A DNA stretch of 64,000 bases from Cytophagales bacterium (GTDB lineage: Bacteria; Bacteroidota; Bacteroidia; Cytophagales; Cyclobacteriaceae): positions 13,304-77,303 of the forward strand of contig DMST01000116.1 of NCBI GenBank assembly GCA_003454975.1, given 5' to 3'. The notes under the pieces were generated by a model, which was not told the DNA's origin, ran no database searches, and saw nothing but the letters and a program-made list of their open reading frames with translations. The translations under genes were made by a program, and so were the position numbers. Every line of letters starts with the position of its first letter. The first letter of the stretch is position 1. Below are positions 15,468 through 24,563 of this stretch, piece after piece.

Positions 15468-18400
15468 ATGGAACAAACAACGCCAACACGTCGAAAATTG
15501 CACGAAAAAGAGCCCCTTGCCATTATTGGTATGAGTGCTCGGCTTCCCGGAGACATCTATGGCCCTGAAGGGCTATGGAGCAAGCTCTCGCAGGGAGTTG
15601 ATGGTATTACCGATGTGCCAGGAGATCGCTGGAGCATTGAGAAATATTATGATCCTGATCCTGATAAAGCAGGAAAGATCAAGTCGAAAAAGGGTGGCTT
15701 TATCAAAGGCATGGCGGAGTTTGATGCTGAATTTTTTGATATCTACCCTAAAGTGGCTGAACGTATGGACCCCCGCCAGCGCCACCTGCTGGAAGTATCC
15801 TACGAGGCTATCGAAGACGCTGGGCTCACTTTGGATGAGCTGGACGGTTCTTTGACTGCCTGTACCATGGGTGTGTTCTTGGGAGATGATTCCAAGAAGA
15901 ATGCACACGACGCTTTGGAAGAGATTACTCCTCACACGGCCATGGGTAGTGCAGATACCACCGTGCCTGCGCGTTTGGCTTTTAGCTACAACCTGCGTGG
16001 CCCTGTGTTCTCGGTAGATACCGCTTGTTCGTCTTCCCTGGTTGCTATTCACCTGGCCTGTCAAGCCATCTGGACCGGAGATGCTGATATGGCCATTTCT
16101 GGCGGGGTGAACATCATGGAAGATCCTGGGCACTCCATCGAGCTGTCAAAAGGGGGCTTCCTTAGCCCTGACGGTTATTGTAAAACTTTTGATGCTAGTG
16201 GTAATGGATATGTACGTGGCGAAGGCGTTGGCGTAGTAATTCTGAAACCCTTGTCGGATGCTGAAGCAGCGGGTGATCAAATTTATGCGGTCATTCGGAA
16301 TACTGTTTCCAATTCTGATGGGTATACGGCTGATGGTATGACCGTGCCTAATGAGTTTGCCCAGATGGACATGCTCAAGAAGGCCTACGGTGATGTGGGT
16401 ATCCACCCTGCTGATGTGGACTATATGGAGGCCCACGGTACGGGTACTTCGGTGGGTGACCCAAAGGAAACCTACGCCTTTGGTCACGTGTTTGCCGATG
16501 GGCGTGATGCCAACAAGCCCTTGGTAATGGGCTCTATCAAATCCAACATTGGGCATACAGAGGCAGTAGCGGGAGTTGCTGGTTTGATGAAATTGGCTCA
16601 GGCGATTAACCACAAAGAGATTCCACGAAATCTGCACTTCAAGACCCCGAACCCAGGGATCAAATTTGACGAGTGGAAACTAAAGGTACCCACTGAGCAG
16701 ACACCTTGGCCCGAGACAGGAGATCGCCCTGCCCGCGGTGGAGTTAACTCATTTGGCGCTGGGGGTACCAATGCTCACGCGGTATTGGAGGAGTATGTTC
16801 CCACGGAGAATCGTAAGGAAGACAAGCCTGCTGACGAGAAGCGCTATGAATTCCCGATGGTCTTCGACTTGTCCGCCAAGTCGGAAGCAGGTCTGAAAGC
16901 TACCGCTGACCGGTACGTAGACTACTTGCAAGAAACAGAGGAGTCTCTGGCTTCTATCTGTTATTCGTTGAATAAGCGGCGCACCAAACACACCCATCGG
17001 GTTATCATCTCGGCGTCTTCCAAAGAAGGAGTTGCGCAAGCACTACAGGCGTTTATTCGGGGAGATGAATTTGACGGTGTGGTAACCGGTACTACAGACA
17101 AAGACAAGAAGCTTAAGATTGCCTTCGTCTGTTCTGGTCAAGGGCCACAGTGGTACGCGATGGGCCGCCAGCTGATGGAAACCAGTGAGGTTTTCCGTCA
17201 AACCGTAAAAGACATCGATGTCATCTTCAACCGTCTTTCTGGCTACTCGCTTTGGGAAGAGATGAACCGGGACAAAGACGAGACTCGAATTGGTGAGACT
17301 CGTATTGCTCAGCCTTCTATTATGGCCATGCAGATTGGCCTGATCCACATGTGGAGAGAGCTCGGGGTTGAGCCAGAGGGGCTGGTAGGCCACTCCATTG
17401 GTGAGGTAGCTGCAGCCTATGGCTCAGGAGCTCTTACTCTGGAGCAAGCGGTAGATGTGATATATAACCGCTCCAAGGAGCAAGATCGCGCTTCTGGCGC
17501 AGGGGTGATGTTGGCTGTGGGTCAAACTCTGGCAGACGCCATGAAGGAGATTCGTGGGGTGGAAGATCGCGTCTCTATTGCGGCGATCAACGGCCCTGAG
17601 ATGCTGACCCTGGCTGGGGATAAAGAGCCCATCGAAGAGATTGCAAAACGGCTGGAGGAGAAAGAGGTTTTCAATAAGTTTTTGCGTGTAAGTGTACCTT
17701 TCCATAGCCACCACATGGAGCCTCTGAAGGAGGACCTGCTGGCAGGATTGGCCCACTTGGAGCCAGGAGAAGCAAAAACTCCTTTGTATTCTACCGTTAC
17801 TGGTCAGGAAGAAGATGGTTTGCACCTCACCAGTGATTATTGGTACTCCAACGTGCGGGATACAGTGTACTTCACTGCCGCAATAGAAGAGATGATCAAC
17901 GATGGCTACAATGTATTCGTTGAGATTGCTCCTCACCCCGTATTAGGTGCTAGTGTGAACGATATGTTGGGCTCTATGAACAAGCAAGGGACCATCATCA
18001 CCTCGGCACGTCGGGATATTAAAAAGTTTGAAGGGGGCGTAAAATATGAAGAGTCTACTTTCCTGCGTGGAGCTTCGCAGTTGGCCATCACTGGTGCCAA
18101 GGTAGACTGGACCGTGCTGTACCAAGGTAGCGATGCTAAATATGTGAAACTGCCACGCTACGTATGGCAGCATCAGGAGTTCTGGTCTGAGACCAAGGAG
18201 CACCGCAAGTGGAGAACGGAGGTAGATGCCCACCCCTTGGTGGAGAACTTCCAGTTTGGGGCGGATAGCGCTGTGAATACCTTCAATCTGCGTCCGGACA
18301 AGCGCGTAGAGAAGTGGTTGGTAGATCACGTAATTGATGATGTATTGGTAGTGCCAGGTACTGGTCAGGTAGAAATGGCCAATACTGTGGGCAAGATGAA

Positions 18401-21400
18401 ATATGGTGAGGATTTCAATTTTGTAGAAGACCTCAACTTTGACCAGGCCTTAACCCTGCCAGATGATGGTCCTTCTCCCTATGTCCGGTTGCGTTTCATT
18501 TCCCAAGAAGAAGGGGAGTATGTAATTGAGAGTGCTGACCGTGAGGATGACGAATTGGTATGGAAGCAGCACAGCTCGGGTAAAATGAATTTCCTAGGGG
18601 ATTCGTTTGAGTCAAGAACTGCGGACCTGGAGGTTATTCGTCAGCGCTGTACAGAGGCAGTGGATGTAACTGCCATGTATCAGGATGTGGCTAGCTATGG
18701 TCTGAAGTATGGCCCTACATTTCGCCTGGTGCAAGACATGAACCTTGGGGGAGATGCTGAAATACTAAGTACCGTAAAGCTACACGATAGTTTAGGGTAT
18801 GGAGCGGATCGTTTCGCCTTCCATCCGGCCCTACTGGATGCTAGTTTGCATACCATCTTCGGCCAGCGCAAGTCTTACAACGGTAAGAAAGGAAACTACC
18901 TTCCAGCCCATATCGATCGGGTAAAAGTATACCAAAAGCCCGATGCAGAGGTATTGGTGTATGTGAAAATGACCCGCAACGATGCTGACTTCTTAAATGG
19001 TGACTATATCATCATGAATCTGGACGGCACCGTGGTGGCTGAGATCCAAGGGTTAGTATGTAAGTACGTAAAAGGTTCGCGTGGTGAGAGTTTGGACTCT
19101 GATTATGAGGGGGTAGCCGAATACGTATGGCAGGCTGCTTCAATAGATGAGCTGTTGGAAGGCAAAGATGCGGGTGAGCCCAAAGTGGGTAATGTGTTGG
19201 TATTGGCCGACGGTACGGGTGTAGGCGAGCACATGATCAATGCCCTCAAAGGCAAAGTCGATAATCTGTTTGTAGCCCGGAAAGGCGATGCCTATGCAGA
19301 AAATACTGTGGATGGCGTGAAAGAATTCACCCTTCCTCTCTCTAAGTATTCTGATAAACTAGACCTACAGGAGGCTGGAGATGACAAATCTCCTGAAAAA
19401 CTGCAGCCCGAATACGAGCAAGAATTGGCTCTGTATTCTCAAATGATCCAAGCGGCGGGTGCCAATAGCATCGATAAGATTGTGTACCTGTGGGGATTGG
19501 ATAATACAGTAAACGACGATACCGATTCGGAGACCTTTACCCGCCAAAGCCAGGACCTGTTCTTTGGTGCAGTAAACACCATCAAAGCGCTTACTACCGC
19601 CAATGAGGATTATACTGGTCAGTTTTGGTTCGTTACCCAAGGCCTGGAACGAGTAACCCACGCCGAGGAGCAAATTAACTTCGGCCAAGGTGGTATGTAT
19701 GGCATCATGCGGGTGCTAGTCAATGAATATCCTAGCATAGCCGTTCGTGCCGTAGACTTGGAGAACCATGCTGGTGCTGAGCAATTGGATCTGCTGGTAT
19801 CTGAAGTGACTACCTATGGCGAAGTACTGAAAAACGTAGAGGTAGCCTTGCGCGGAACGGATCGTTACCAACGAGTGGCTACCCAAGTAACTGCTGAGGA
19901 TGCTGAAGACCGGGCGGCTAGAAAGATGAATGCTGCTGGTGCTTGGTTCCACGCAGACGTAAAAACCATCGGAGATGCGGAATCCATAGTCTTCCGGGAG
20001 AAGGTGCAAGCCGACCTGGGCGCTGGTGAAGTACTCGTTGAGGTGAAGGCTGCTGGTGTTTCCAAAGTAGACGTGGACATCGTGATGAGCCCCGAGTCAG
20101 AAGAAGAAGCTTCGTTTGGATATACTGGCAACCGATTGGGCCGTGAAGCGGCTGGAGTTGTGAAAGCAGTAGGCGAAGGAGTTTCTGCACTGGCAGTAGG
20201 CGACGAAGTATACGGTTGGGTAAATGAAGGGGTAGCAGGTATGGCTACTGCCTTGGAGCGTACCTTGGCTAAGAAGCCTGCCCACATTTCTTTTGAAGAA
20301 GCGGCCACTATTACTGTTCCGTTCATGACGGCCCACTATGCGTTGGGTTCTCTGGCACAATTAGACGAAGGTGAGCGGATTCTGATTCATAATGCCAATA
20401 CTGGCATTGGCGTGGCGGCCATTCACTTTGCACAGAAGTTGGGTGCTGAGATTTTTGCTACGGCTAAAACAGAAGAGCAACGGCAGTATGTTCGCGACCT
20501 GGGAGTTGAACATGTATTCGATTCAGACTCTGGCAAATCAGAGTTTTATAAAGGGATTCTGAAGGCTATCGGTAGTACGGAAGAAGAGAAGAAGCGCGGA
20601 GTAATTGATGTGGTCCTCAATAGCCTTTCTGGCAAGGCGACTACACAAAGCATGCGCTTGTTGAGAGACTTCGGTCGCTTCATCGAATTGAGCAAGGAAG
20701 ATATCAACGACAACCGACAGCTGAGCTTGGCCAACTTTGGTCGTAACCTGGCCTATTTCGCCATGGATATGGATCGCCTGGTGAAGAATAAGCCACGCGT
20801 GGCTACGCGGATCTTCCAAGAGGTAGTTGCACTCTTCGAAAACAAAACCGTAACTCCCGTAAGCCCCAAGGTATTCTCAGTGGGTGATACTCAGGAGGCC
20901 ATTAAGTTCTTGGCTGACGGTGAGAATATCGGTAAGGTTGCTCTTTCCATCGACGGCGAGTTGAGCTTGCTGCCCATGAAGGAGCTACGTCTGATGAAGA
21001 ATGGTAGCTACCTGATCTCTGGTGGTATGGGAGGTTTAGGCCTCACCTTGGCGCGCAACTTCGCTGGGCTAGGGGCAGGTACTGTGGTGCTCTTGTCTCG
21101 TAGCGGTCGGGCCAAAACAGACCGTGATAAGCGCCTCATCCAGGAAATGGAAGATATGGGTACTAAGGTGCTCATGCCTACGGGTGATGTGGCGGATTAT
21201 GCCCGTATTCAAGAAGTAATTGCTGAGTTGAAAGACGAGGCTCCTCTTCGCGGGGTGGTACACAGCGCGGCGCTTATGAAGGACTCTACCTTCGGTAATA
21301 TGGGCCCTGGCACCTACTACAAGGCCTTCCAAGCAAAAGCCTTGGGTGCTTTTAACCTGCACAAAGCGGTTAAGGATATCGATACGGTAGACTTCTTTAT

Positions 21401-23087
21401 GCCGATCTCGTCTATCTCTGCCTTTGTAGGTCTGCCGGGTCAGTCCAACTACTCTGCAGCCAACAACTTCGAGGATAAGCTATCACTACATCGTCAAGTA
21501 CTTGGGCTGCGCGGTAGTGCTATTCAGTACGGTGTATTGAGCGGTGAAATAGCCGGTCTGTCACGCGAAGTAGGTGAAGAGACCGTGCTTAAAGTACTTG
21601 AGCAACAAGGTTGGGATATCATGCCCGAGAACCGGATTGTGAATCATGCAAACCGTCTGATCCTGGATCAGGCTCCGTTCCGGATGCATGCGGATATGCA
21701 TTGGGGCCAGTTTGGTGAGTTCTTCGCACATCTGCAAAAAGACAGTCGCTTCGAAGAAGTCCTGAAAAATGCCAAGCAAGGTTCTGGTGGTGAAGGCGGC
21801 GGTAGCTTGCTGGACCAATTGAAGAATCTGGACGAAGATGGTAGAAATGCCAAGCTGCAGGAAGAGGCACAAGGTGCATTGGCTAAAATCCTGGGTACAA
21901 GTGCCGATAAGATTGATATCGACAAATCCATCTCTAAGATTGGTTTGGATTCCTTGATGCTCAATCAACTGCGCAACTGGATTCAAGGTAAGTTGGAGAT
22001 CAACTTCCCGTTGATGAAGATTGCCAAAGGGCCCACCATCATCGAGCTAGCTGAGGAGATTCTAAAAATTGTAGAACTGGATACTGCGGCAGGTGCTGGT
22101 GATTCCGGTGCAGCCAAGGATGCTAAGCCTGCAGTGAAGGAAATCCCCACTATGACGGAGAACGGCGTTACGTTTGAAGCCAAGGATGGCCTATGGATTT
22201 CTAAAGACAACTGGCTAGCTAGAGCAGAAGGTGTTAATGACAATGCATCCCTCCAAATGTTCTGTATGCACGGAATGGGAGGCGAAAGTGAGATGTTCTT
22301 CCCCTTCATGCTGAGCTCGCCTAAGGATACCAAGGTGTTCACCATGCAGCAGCCCGGTCGTGGTCATGGCTCAGGCGCTACTATGGATCGTAGTGGGGAA
22401 CCCCAATACGCGAAAAGTGAGCAGCTATTGGAGAAAATGATGGAAGTCCTTCTGCCATGGCTCAACAAGCCTACCATTTTCTGGGGCCACAGTATGGGAG
22501 GAATGGAGCTGTGGGAGATTTCTCGCCGACTCAAAGCCAACCATCCTGAGGCGTATGCCAATGTGAAAGGTTTGGTGATTTCCGGCACGGCTAGCCCCAT
22601 TGCCTTGGACAACTGGAAAACCAAGCGAATGCTCGTGGATTCGTTGAACCTGCCGGTAGATGCTTCTGAAGAACGATTGGATGAGTTGGTAGAGCATTTT
22701 AGAGCCATGATGCCAGAGCTACAGAGTGCTACCTTCTTGAAGCGTGTTATCCAAGTAATGGGTAGAGACATGCGGATGTGGCATGACTTTGAGCCCGATC
22801 CAAATCGTGTTCCTCTGGACTTGCCATTGCTTGCACTGGCCTCTACTGAAGATGGGGTAACTCCTTTCGAAGAGGAATTCCTTCCTTGGAAACAAGAAGT
22901 GGAAGAAGGCAAATTTGACTTGGTGGAATTTTTGGGAGACCACTGGTTCCTGACCACTCGAGTGAAGAAGAAGGAGGCTGATGGTAGCTTTGCCACCGAC
23001 GAAAAGGGTAATACCATTGAATTGGCTAATAACGAGGAAATCGTAAAAGAGAATATCCAGCGGTTTATTAACCAGTGGGTAGGCTAA
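15468..23087 (+). CDS. Type I polyketide synthase, single highly reducing module (KS-AT-DH-KR*-ER-KR-ACP-TE)
   Basis: A 2,539-residue multidomain synthase. KS (about 16-440): C187 in DTACSSS, H323 in EAHGTGTSVGDP, H363 in KSNIGHTEAV. AT (545-860): S643 in GHSIGE, and VPFHSHHM at 743-750, a FabD-like pattern that points to malonyl-CoA. DH (921-1200): H954 and D1124 (LLDASLH), but HxxxGxxxxP reads HVIDDVLVVP, so the Gly is Asp. A structural, non-catalytic KR half (1218-1490). ER (1492-1824): nucleotide loop LIHNANTGIG at 1639-1648. KR (1845-2030): GGMGGLG at 1852-1858, S1982, Y1995. ACP (2128-2203): S2162 in GLDSLM. TE (2260-2539), of the type II/FAS TE family: S2342 in GHSMGG, D2462, H2492. 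No methyltransferase domain. The order equals that of animal FAS and fungal highly reducing PKSs, which implies iterative synthesis of a reduced acyl chain. The product is unknown. Confidence 0.95.
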   Translation: MEQTTPTRRKLHEKEPLAIIGMSARLPGDIYGPEGLWSKLSQGVDGITDVPGDRWSIEKYYDPDPDKAGKIKSKKGGFIKGMAEFDAEFFDIYPKVAERMDPRQRHLLEVSYEAIEDAGLTLDELDGSLTACTMGVFLGDDSKKNAHDALEEITPHTAMGSADTTVPARLAFSYNLRGPVFSVDTACSSSLVAIHLACQAIWTGDADMAISGGVNIMEDPGHSIELSKGGFLSPDGYCKTFDASGNGYVRGEGVGVVILKPLSDAEAAGDQIYAVIRNTVSNSDGYTADGMTVPNEFAQMDMLKKAYGDVGIHPADVDYMEAHGTGTSVGDPKETYAFGHVFADGRDANKPLVMGSIKSNIGHTEAVAGVAGLMKLAQAINHKEIPRNLHFKTPNPGIKFDEWKLKVPTEQTPWPETGDRPARGGVNSFGAGGTNAHAVLEEYVPTENRKEDKPADEKRYEFPMVFDLSAKSEAGLKATADRYVDYLQETEESLASICYSLNKRRTKHTHRVIISASSKEGVAQALQAFIRGDEFDGVVTGTTDKDKKLKIAFVCSGQGPQWYAMGRQLMETSEVFRQTVKDIDVIFNRLSGYSLWEEMNRDKDETRIGETRIAQPSIMAMQIGLIHMWRELGVEPEGLVGHSIGEVAAAYGSGALTLEQAVDVIYNRSKEQDRASGAGVMLAVGQTLADAMKEIRGVEDRVSIAAINGPEMLTLAGDKEPIEEIAKRLEEKEVFNKFLRVSVPFHSHHMEPLKEDLLAGLAHLEPGEAKTPLYSTVTGQEEDGLHLTSDYWYSNVRDTVYFTAAIEEMINDGYNVFVEIAPHPVLGASVNDMLGSMNKQGTIITSARRDIKKFEGGVKYEESTFLRGASQLAITGAKVDWTVLYQGSDAKYVKLPRYVWQHQEFWSETKEHRKWRTEVDAHPLVENFQFGADSAVNTFNLRPDKRVEKWLVDHVIDDVLVVPGTGQVEMANTVGKMKYGEDFNFVEDLNFDQALTLPDDGPSPYVRLRFISQEEGEYVIESADREDDELVWKQHSSGKMNFLGDSFESRTADLEVIRQRCTEAVDVTAMYQDVASYGLKYGPTFRLVQDMNLGGDAEILSTVKLHDSLGYGADRFAFHPALLDASLHTIFGQRKSYNGKKGNYLPAHIDRVKVYQKPDAEVLVYVKMTRNDADFLNGDYIIMNLDGTVVAEIQGLVCKYVKGSRGESLDSDYEGVAEYVWQAASIDELLEGKDAGEPKVGNVLVLADGTGVGEHMINALKGKVDNLFVARKGDAYAENTVDGVKEFTLPLSKYSDKLDLQEAGDDKSPEKLQPEYEQELALYSQMIQAAGANSIDKIVYLWGLDNTVNDDTDSETFTRQSQDLFFGAVNTIKALTTANEDYTGQFWFVTQGLERVTHAEEQINFGQGGMYGIMRVLVNEYPSIAVRAVDLENHAGAEQLDLLVSEVTTYGEVLKNVEVALRGTDRYQRVATQVTAEDAEDRAARKMNAAGAWFHADVKTIGDAESIVFREKVQADLGAGEVLVEVKAAGVSKVDVDIVMSPESEEEASFGYTGNRLGREAAGVVKAVGEGVSALAVGDEVYGWVNEGVAGMATALERTLAKKPAHISFEEAATITVPFMTAHYALGSLAQLDEGERILIHNANTGIGVAAIHFAQKLGAEIFATAKTEEQRQYVRDLGVEHVFDSDSGKSEFYKGILKAIGSTEEEKKRGVIDVVLNSLSGKATTQSMRLLRDFGRFIELSKEDINDNRQLSLANFGRNLAYFAMDMDRLVKNKPRVATRIFQEVVALFENKTVTPVSPKVFSVGDTQEAIKFLADGENIGKVALSIDGELSLLPMKELRLMKNGSYLISGGMGGLGLTLARNFAGLGAGTVVLLSRSGRAKTDRDKRLIQEMEDMGTKVLMPTGDVADYARIQEVIAELKDEAPLRGVVHSAALMKDSTFGNMGPGTYYKAFQAKALGAFNLHKAVKDIDTVDFFMPISSISAFVGLPGQSNYSAANNFEDKLSLHRQVLGLRGSAIQYGVLSGEIAGLSREVGEETVLKVLEQQGWDIMPENRIVNHANRLILDQAPFRMHADMHWGQFGEFFAHLQKDSRFEEVLKNAKQGSGGEGGGSLLDQLKNLDEDGRNAKLQEEAQGALAKILGTSADKIDIDKSISKIGLDSLMLNQLRNWIQGKLEINFPLMKIAKGPTIIELAEEILKIVELDTAAGAGDSGAAKDAKPAVKEIPTMTENGVTFEAKDGLWISKDNWLARAEGVNDNASLQMFCMHGMGGESEMFFPFMLSSPKDTKVFTMQQPGRGHGSGATMDRSGEPQYAKSEQLLEKMMEVLLPWLNKPTIFWGHSMGGMELWEISRRLKANHPEAYANVKGLVISGTASPIALDNWKTKRMLVDSLNLPVDASEERLDELVEHFRAMMPELQSATFLKRVIQVMGRDMRMWHDFEPDPNRVPLDLPLLALASTEDGVTPFEEEFLPWKQEVEEGKFDLVEFLGDHWFLTTRVKKKEADGSFATDEKGNTIELANNEEIVKENIQRFINQWVG

Positions 23088-23116
23088 AGTTTTCCTTGAA
23101 GCATAATTAATAGCAA

Positions 23117-23150
23117 AGGGAATTGCCCATCGGGGTAATTCCCTATTTTT
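23117..23150 (+). terminator. Terminator-like hairpin between PKS and PPTase
   Basis: AGGGAATT (starting 23117) pairs with AATTCCCT, extended by CCC/GGG, then ATTTTTG. It lies 30 bases after the PKS stop and 12 bases before the transferase start. It could end the PKS transcript, or attenuate it so that less transferase than synthase is made. Confidence 0.8.
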
Positions 23151-23161
23151 GTTTGTAGCGT

Positions 23162-23932
23162 ATGCCAATACTTACCAACACGGTTGTCTCTGAGCTTCCT
23201 CTTCGTGGATACCACAAAGGGTTTCATGCCTATTTGGGTTTCTGCAACGTGGACCATGACCGGTTGCTGCAAACAAAAAATCGATACCTGAGCGGGTATG
23301 AGCAAGAGCGCTACGATACTATAGAGGCGGTTCCTCACAAGCAATCTTACCTACGGGGTAGGTACATCTCCAAAGAGGTGTTGGGAGCCTATTTTGAAGA
23401 AACCGAGCTCACGCAGTTCAATATAGTCAACGGTATATTTAACCAGCCTATCGTAGAATATAAGCTAGGGCACAACCGCACGGGAGTAAGCATATCGCAC
23501 AACGAGGAATACGGAATTGGCGTGGCATTCTCAGAAGAGATTCCCATGGCCGTGGATATCGAACGTTGTAGCCTAAGCCAGAAAGAGATCATCAAAAGCC
23601 AGATTACCAATGATGAGCGCGAGATGGCGGCAGATATGCCTTGGCAAAGTACGATTGCCTATACCGTTTTGTGGACGGTAAAAGAGGCCATTTCTAAGGT
23701 AATCAAGACCGGTCTTACCATTCCGCTAGATGTGCTTAAGGTTGGGAGTTTCAAGGCAAACGAAAATCACATTATTTGTGAATTTGAGAATTTCACCCAG
23801 TACCAAACCGTGTCCTTTCGGGTGAAAGACCACGTCTGTAGCATGGCCATGCCACTAAATGCTGCCGAAGGAGACGATGTTTTTGAGTTTATTGAGCAGA
23901 CCTTATTCAACTTAAAGCTACAATCAGTATGA
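23162..23932 (+). CDS. Sfp-type 4'-phosphopantetheinyl transferase
   Basis: A 256-residue enzyme that moves phosphopantetheine from CoA onto the serine of a carrier protein; the likely target is S2162 of the PKS upstream. The family's motifs are present: GVSISHNEEYGIGVAFS, then MAVDIER (the Mg-binding Asp and Glu of the GVDIE motif), and WTVKEAISKV (WxxKEAxxK). The length fits the two-halved Sfp group rather than the small AcpS group. It follows the PKS in the same direction after 74 bases that contain a terminator-like hairpin. Its stop overlaps the ATG of the next gene (ATGA), so the two are coupled. Whether it also serves primary fatty acid synthesis cannot be seen. Confidence 0.92.
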   Translation: MPILTNTVVSELPLRGYHKGFHAYLGFCNVDHDRLLQTKNRYLSGYEQERYDTIEAVPHKQSYLRGRYISKEVLGAYFEETELTQFNIVNGIFNQPIVEYKLGHNRTGVSISHNEEYGIGVAFSEEIPMAVDIERCSLSQKEIIKSQITNDEREMAADMPWQSTIAYTVLWTVKEAISKVIKTGLTIPLDVLKVGSFKANENHIICEFENFTQYQTVSFRVKDHVCSMAMPLNAAEGDDVFEFIEQTLFNLKLQSV

Positions 23933-24342
23933 CACTACTGATCAAATTGTCCTTGATGGTAGTGTTGGTTTTTGGGAGTAGCTGTGCCACTGCTCAGATG
24001 AAGTGGGAGGCTTGGGGTGTAAATCAAGAGCTGAAATTTGGTGAAATACTAGTCCTACCCACAGGTTTAGGTTCCGTTCAGTTTTCAAAATTAGTGAAGG
24101 ATCATCGTTGCCCGATTGATGCGCAATGCATCACACAAGGAACCGTGATTGTTGAGTTTACTTATCTAAATAAGGAAGGGGCTTCCTCAGAGATCCAGCT
24201 ATCTCTGGGTGATGATCAGGATTTGGTACATTCTTTTAGCGAATTTAGTGTAGAGTTGAAGGAAGTAACCCCACTTCCTAGTTCAGAGAAACCCGTTGTG
24301 CCTACAGAATATCGGGTTACGCTGTTGTTTTCTGAATATTAA
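23929..24342 (+). CDS. Small secreted protein with a single Cys pair
   Basis: A 137-residue exported protein. Residues 1-18 form a hydrophobic signal; SSC19ATAQ could be a lipobox, though a weak one, or the cleavage site could lie after ATAQ. The mature part is one small beta-rich domain with HRCPIDAQC near residue 60, a Cys pair that I have seen in short Bacteroidota proteins of unknown role. The ATG overlaps the stop of the phosphopantetheinyl transferase, so its translation is coupled to it. That links it genetically to the PKS locus but says nothing certain about its function. Two stem-loops follow before the convergent FMN reductase. Confidence 0.75.
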   Translation: MTLLIKLSLMVVLVFGSSCATAQMKWEAWGVNQELKFGEILVLPTGLGSVQFSKLVKDHRCPIDAQCITQGTVIVEFTYLNKEGASSEIQLSLGDDQDLVHSFSEFSVELKEVTPLPSSEKPVVPTEYRVTLLFSEY

Positions 24343-24464
24343 TTATTGATTTAATTGCTATTTGTCAACAGTCAATATACATTTGTAAAACAAACTATTT
24401 CGCCAACTTTATTTTAATTCCATCCCAAATTGTTAACGAAATAGGAAGGAAGTATTAATTTGAG

Positions 24465-24500
24465 CCTAAAGCACAATTCAATTTTTGATTGTGCTTTAGG
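24465..24500 (+). terminator. Long stem-loop after the PKS locus
   Basis: CCTAAAGCACAAT (24465-24477) and ATTGTGCTTTAGG (24488-24500) are perfect inverted repeats of 13 bp, and with one bulged T the stem grows to about 16 bp. It is followed only by TTTAGTTAG, a weak T-tract. It is either a terminator or a stable 3' end or small RNA hairpin. Confidence 0.6.
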
Positions 24501-24526
24501 TTTAGTTAGTACTCATGTAGGTTGAC

Positions 24527-24561
24527 AAAAAATCCTGGGCTTATAGCTCGGGATTTTTTTT
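24527..24561. terminator. Bidirectional intrinsic terminator
   Basis: AAAAAATCC (24527-24535) pairs with GGATTTTTT (24551-24559), and the stem continues inward to a TTATA loop. Eight T follow on the plus strand and six T on the minus strand. It serves the convergent PKS-locus and FMN reductase genes. Confidence 0.88.
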
Positions 24562-24563
24562 GC

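Noticed and set aside
22364..23017. Minus-strand open frame of 217 codons inside the PKS
   Set aside because: It is antisense to the TE domain, whose catalytic triad is intact on the plus strand; no protein-like pattern.
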